A stretch of DNA of 64,000 nucleotides from Bauldia litoralis. Lineage in GTDB: Bacteria; Pseudomonadota; Alphaproteobacteria; Rhizobiales; Kaistiaceae. Position numbers and translations under genes: made by a program. The notes beneath the pieces were generated by a model. That model searched no databases. It saw only the letters and a program-made list of their open reading frames with translations, and was not told where the DNA came from. Location of the stretch: NCBI RefSeq assembly GCF_900104485.1, contig NZ_FMXQ01000010.1:1-64000 (forward strand). Reading direction: 5' to 3'. Shown one piece after another: positions 60,964 through 64,000 of this stretch. How positions within the stretch are numbered: the first letter of the stretch is position 1; each line of letters begins with the position of its first letter.

Positions 60964-61770
60964 TCAGCGGGAGAATAGCTCGATCACGCTGTCAACGCGC
61001 TCGGCGATCCAGCTGACCTCCGGGGGGATTTCCAAAGCCGCCAGCCCGTCGACATAGGCACGCACATGCTCTTGCGCCTTGTCCGGTTCGGAAAAGATGA
61101 CCGAGAGCCTGCTGGCAGAGCAGGGAGACTTGGCGGTAACGCCGATGACCTGATCGATATAGAGATCGCGAAGCGCACATGTCTCGGCGTGGGCAGATGC
61201 CAGAATGTGATCCTTCATTGTCATCAGCGGTGTCTGCTGACGAAGGCTGCCATTCACGCCATAATTGTTTGATTGATATCGAAAACCGAAATTCTTCCGT
61301 TGCCCGACAACAGTCCGCGCATTTCGTCCGTCGGGCACAAACGTGATGGTATCGGTCCAAAGCCGGACCAGCGGAAACACCAGCACATCGTACGAGTCCG
61401 GTGAATTCGCGGGAAGGTAATCGGCCAGATCGGGCGAGTACCAGTCATCGTCGTCGTGAAAGAAGACGACAAAATTCTCGATTTCCGCGCCGATGCTATC
61501 GAGTTCGTCACAGGAGATGCGACGAGCGTCGGGCAGTTGAGCGATCGTGTCGTCGGCGATTTCCTTCAGCCGAGCGCGACAGCTGAAAAAGTCGACTGGA
61601 CTATGCATGTTCCAGAGATCAACGAGTTCAACAATATTTTCGGGGAAGGAGGGAATCGACTCGGCCGGCCGAAAACGATCGGGGTCGATCGGACGCCCCT
61701 GCTTGAAGTCTCTCGCCAGACCGACCCAATCGGGCGATTGACGCGTCACCAGGAGCAACTGCTTTTGCAT
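60964..61770 (-). CDS. Putative GT-A glycosyltransferase-like protein
   Basis: A 268-residue soluble protein of lower GC than its neighbours. FVVFFHDDDDWYSPDLADYL (about 99-118) has the DxD-rich pattern of nucleotide-sugar-dependent GT-A enzymes and reads like the acceptor-side loop of putative rhamnosyltransferases. LSVIFSEPDKAQEHV lies near the C-terminus. I can assign it only by this motif. It is divergent from the GSCFA gene and may act on a surface glycan. Confidence 0.45.
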   Translation of the reverse strand: MQKQLLLVTRQSPDWVGLARDFKQGRPIDPDRFRPAESIPSFPENIVELVDLWNMHSPVDFFSCRARLKEIADDTIAQLPDARRISCDELDSIGAEIENFVVFFHDDDDWYSPDLADYLPANSPDSYDVLVFPLVRLWTDTITFVPDGRNARTVVGQRKNFGFRYQSNNYGVNGSLRQQTPLMTMKDHILASAHAETCALRDLYIDQVIGVTAKSPCSASRLSVIFSEPDKAQEHVRAYVDGLAALEIPPEVSWIAERVDSVIELFSR

Positions 61771-62109
61771 TCTGACTATCTCAATCGGTTATTCTGATCA
61801 GCAACGTGAATCTCGTCCCGCAACTGGCTGCGAAGGCGAGCTAGTCTCCCGTCCCGCGCCGGCACGTCTGTCACATACAATAGAGAAGCCCACGGCAAAA
61901 CCGGCCGTCATCAGGGTATTCCGTGCAAACCGCGCTGCCCTGCCGCGATGCGCCTGCGACGTCCGACGATCCACGCTTGCCGAGAACCGCCCGTGCCGGA
62001 ATCCCTGCTCAATCCATCAACCGACGGTTGCAGATTCGATTCACAGCTCTTATTCGGCTAGTGTTTGTGAATGCTGTCAGGTGAGGGCGGATTTAAGTCC
62101 GGGCGATCC
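61771..62109. other. Divergent intergenic region, no feature recognised
   Basis: A gap of 339 bases between the putative glycosyltransferase and the GSCFA gene. I find no gene, repeat pair or RNA signature here. It must hold divergent promoters. Confidence 0.4.
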
Positions 62110-63219
62110 ATGTCGCGAAATCCGTATGAAGATTTGCCGCCGGATCGGTTCTGGAAGCACGGAGTTGCGACCGCAAGCTCAAGTGCGCCTCCGAATCTCT
62201 ATTGCGCCAAATGGAAGATCGAGAAAAGCGACCGGATCGCGACGGCCGGAAGTTGCTTCGCCCAGCATATTAGCCGCCACCTCAAACAGGGCGGATTCTC
62301 GCTCCTCGACGTTGAGCCGCCGCCAATCCCACTCCCCGTCGAGCGTCATCACGCCTACGGCTACAGCCTCTACTCGGCGCGATATGGAAACATATACACA
62401 AGCAGGCAACTGCTACAGATCGCTCGGGAAGCGTTCGAGGGCTTCACCCCTTCCGAGGTGGCATGGACAAAGCGGGGCGCTTTTTATGATTGCTTTCGAC
62501 CGGGCGTAGAACCCGTCGGCCTTTCATCGCCCTTGGAAGTAGCGGATCATCGCCGCTACCACATAGAACGCGTCCGTGACCTCTTTCTTTCAATGGACAT
62601 CTTCATTTTCACGCTCGGATTGACCGAGTGCTGGATAAACAGTTCAGGCGGGGAAGCCTATCCGACGGTTCCAGGCTCGATTGCCGGAACATTCGACCCA
62701 GATCGATACGTATTCAAGAACCTTACTTTTGGGGAAATCTATAAAGACATTCTTCGCTTCAGAGAAATTATCGACGCCGCTCGGGGCGGTCGACCATTTC
62801 GTATACTCCTGACAGTATCCCCGGTTCCGCTGACAGCGACTGCTTCGGATCAACACGTATTGCAAGCTACAATATACTCCAAGTCGGTCTTGCGGGCGGT
62901 GGCTGGTCAACTGCAATCAGAATTCGACGAGATTGATTATTATCCCTCCTATGAAATCATCACCCATCCGTGGGCGACCCGCGATTTCTTTGAGTCCAAC
63001 AAACGTACCGTATCGTCTCAGGGTGTCGCTCTCGCGATGAAGACCTTCATGGACGAGCACACCACGCTCCGCCCCAGCGCGACGCTGGGTGCCGCTCCGG
63101 CAAGCGCGCTGGCCACCAGATCAGGGGACGTCCCGGAGCATTCTCCCCGCGAGGCCGGGGAATCGGATCTGAAATGCGAAGAGTACCTTCTGGAGCAGTG
63201 GGCCGGAGAAACCCGTTGA
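62110..63219 (+). CDS. GSCFA-domain protein
   Basis: A protein of about 369 residues. The name motif GSCFAQHI appears at about 48-55; TLGLTECW (about 163-170), LLTVSPVPLTAT and YYPSYEIITHP continue the family pattern, which is distantly SGNH-hydrolase-like. The start at ATG 62110 fits the family opening NPYEDLPPDRFWKHGVA; an ATG at 62071 is also in frame. GSCFA proteins occur with surface polysaccharide genes. The stop overlaps the next start (TTGA). Confidence 0.82.
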   Translation: MSRNPYEDLPPDRFWKHGVATASSSAPPNLYCAKWKIEKSDRIATAGSCFAQHISRHLKQGGFSLLDVEPPPIPLPVERHHAYGYSLYSARYGNIYTSRQLLQIAREAFEGFTPSEVAWTKRGAFYDCFRPGVEPVGLSSPLEVADHRRYHIERVRDLFLSMDIFIFTLGLTECWINSSGGEAYPTVPGSIAGTFDPDRYVFKNLTFGEIYKDILRFREIIDAARGGRPFRILLTVSPVPLTATASDQHVLQATIYSKSVLRAVAGQLQSEFDEIDYYPSYEIITHPWATRDFFESNKRTVSSQGVALAMKTFMDEHTTLRPSATLGAAPASALATRSGDVPEHSPREAGESDLKCEEYLLEQWAGETR

Positions 63220-63980
63220 AGGAAGTTCTGATTGCTGGAAACTCCCAATTGGGTGCGCTGCGAAATGCCTATCTCCTTGACAAGGACGTTGTTTCTGCCC
63301 GGCTTGACATAACCTTCTTCGCAACCCCTGGTGGGTCCGGGCCCTACATGGCAGTTGAAAACGGTCGCCTGGTTGCGAGCGATCGCGCTGACCCGAATCG
63401 TGTCTTCTGGTCGCCAGCGAAAGCATCAGAGCGTCCGATCGACTCCTACGATGCAGTCGTCGTCAGCGCCTTGGGCTTCATCGATGGCTTCACGAACGAT
63501 CTTCCGGCGGCCGCCCGCGTCCGACTGTCTACGTTCAAGCCATTGGATCGCGGGACGGTGCCGTTTGTGTCCGAGGCGTGTTTTCGTGAACTCATCAGAG
63601 CCGCCCTGAGCATACAGCCCGGCTTCATCTTCCTCAGAAATCTTCGACAGGTGTATAAAGGTGAAGTGATTGTCCAGCCATTTCCATATCATCCAAGTGG
63701 AGTGACAAGGCGGACCGGCTGGCAAATAGCCAGTCGATACGATGATTCAATCGGTTATTATAAATTTCTGAGCAAAATCAAAGACTCCTATCTTTCGCAA
63801 ACCTGTAATAGTCTTGGAGCAACCCTTCTTGACTATCCATACGCCGATCTTCGGAGCACCATGTTCACGCCCGAAGACTTGGTGGATCCAACGGATTTTG
63901 TTCATCCCAATACGGAGTATGGCGCTGCCGTCCTCCAGCAGATCGCTGAAGTCCTCGCTACTGGCGAGAAAGGCAGTTGA
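63216..63980 (+). CDS. SGNH-hydrolase-like protein, partner of GSCFA
   Basis: A 254-residue protein beginning LKEVLIAGNSQLGALR, where GNS corresponds to the block I Ser of SGNH-type enzymes, and ending with DPTDFVHPNTEYG (about 231-243), where D-x-x-D/H would give the catalytic Asp/His pair. The TTG start at 63216 overlaps the GSCFA stop and has GGAG 6 bases upstream, better than an ATG at 63174. It is probably an acyl-modifying enzyme of a surface glycan. Confidence 0.65.
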   Translation: MKEVLIAGNSQLGALRNAYLLDKDVVSARLDITFFATPGGSGPYMAVENGRLVASDRADPNRVFWSPAKASERPIDSYDAVVVSALGFIDGFTNDLPAAARVRLSTFKPLDRGTVPFVSEACFRELIRAALSIQPGFIFLRNLRQVYKGEVIVQPFPYHPSGVTRRTGWQIASRYDDSIGYYKFLSKIKDSYLSQTCNSLGATLLDYPYADLRSTMFTPEDLVDPTDFVHPNTEYGAAVLQQIAEVLATGEKGS

Positions 63981-64000
63981 TGTCGGAACGCCCGGTGCGA
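63980..64000 (+). CDS. Start of a further gene, cut by the window end
   Basis: An ATG at 63980 overlaps the preceding stop (TGATG) and opens with MSERPVR. Only seven codons are visible; coupling to the SGNH gene suggests that it belongs to the same operon. No function can be assigned. Confidence 0.45.

Overview
The window is 64 kb of high-GC chromosome, most likely from an alphaproteobacterium of the order Hyphomicrobiales (Rhizobiales). This placement is inferred from gene content: dnaX with an adjacent SRP RNA gene and ybaB, a class I lysyl-tRNA synthetase, a PodJ-like polar protein, an Alph_Pro_TM/TSUP gene pair, an NAD-dependent molybdenum formate dehydrogenase, single-domain FrcA-like sugar ABC ATPases, and GC-rich palindromic intergenic repeats. 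No tRNA, rRNA, CRISPR array or prophage block was recognised.

Layout. 1-927: gene-free DNA with three palindromic repeat units. 928-5015: an RTX-tailed GH114-like protein, an orphan membrane protein, and a complete 1.8-kb IS1595-type transposable element (25-bp inverted ends, 8-bp target duplication) carrying two passenger genes. 5050-7140: a UvrD/Rep-like helicase with a possible SOS box. 7185-7844: a small XRE regulator and four-helix membrane protein sharing a promoter overlapped by a near-ideal operator palindrome. 7876-11558: a CUT2 sugar ABC transporter with a GntR regulator. 11846-16700: a response regulator, recR, a cupin, an SDR, ybaB, dnaX and the SRP RNA; the SDR and cupin genes sit inside what is normally dnaX-ybaB-recR. 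16854-18232: HIT hydrolase and NudC.

18243-23326 holds three of the four genes of the ligase-associated DNA repair set (exonuclease, Lhr-like helicase, PdeM). The ATP-dependent ligase is absent, and a BrnT toxin gene with an unusual antitoxin-like partner carrying a DUF1508 domain lies between the exonuclease and the helicase. 23346-33998 carries an Alph_Pro_TM/TSUP pair, PodJ, an S24-type repressor, a degenerate thermonuclease-like protein, LysRS, TerB and an SBP_bac_3 protein. 34128-37080 has a GT2 glycosyltransferase converging on a CelD-type acetyltransferase. 37167-39870 is a CsoR/copper P-type ATPase pair with a clear operator between them. 39871-40877 is a gene graveyard with an RraA-family remnant and a shredded copy of the 3' part of a P-type ATPase gene.

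40878-45663 is a TRAP transporter operon with an amidase. 45706-47601 holds dodecin and a double-PAS diguanylate cyclase. 47645-53317 encodes a formate dehydrogenase (fdsB, fdsA, fdhD, fdsD) without fdsG and with a repeat inserted between fdsB and fdsA. 53714-60926 is a seven-gene operon: ROK regulator, CUT2 ABC transporter, SDR dehydrogenase, D-threonine-aldolase-like enzyme and SelA-like PLP enzyme. Together these look like uptake and breakdown of an amino-sugar-derived or hydroxy-amino-acid substrate. 60964-64000 has lower GC and carries a putative glycosyltransferase-like gene and a GSCFA/SGNH pair suggestive of surface polysaccharide modification.
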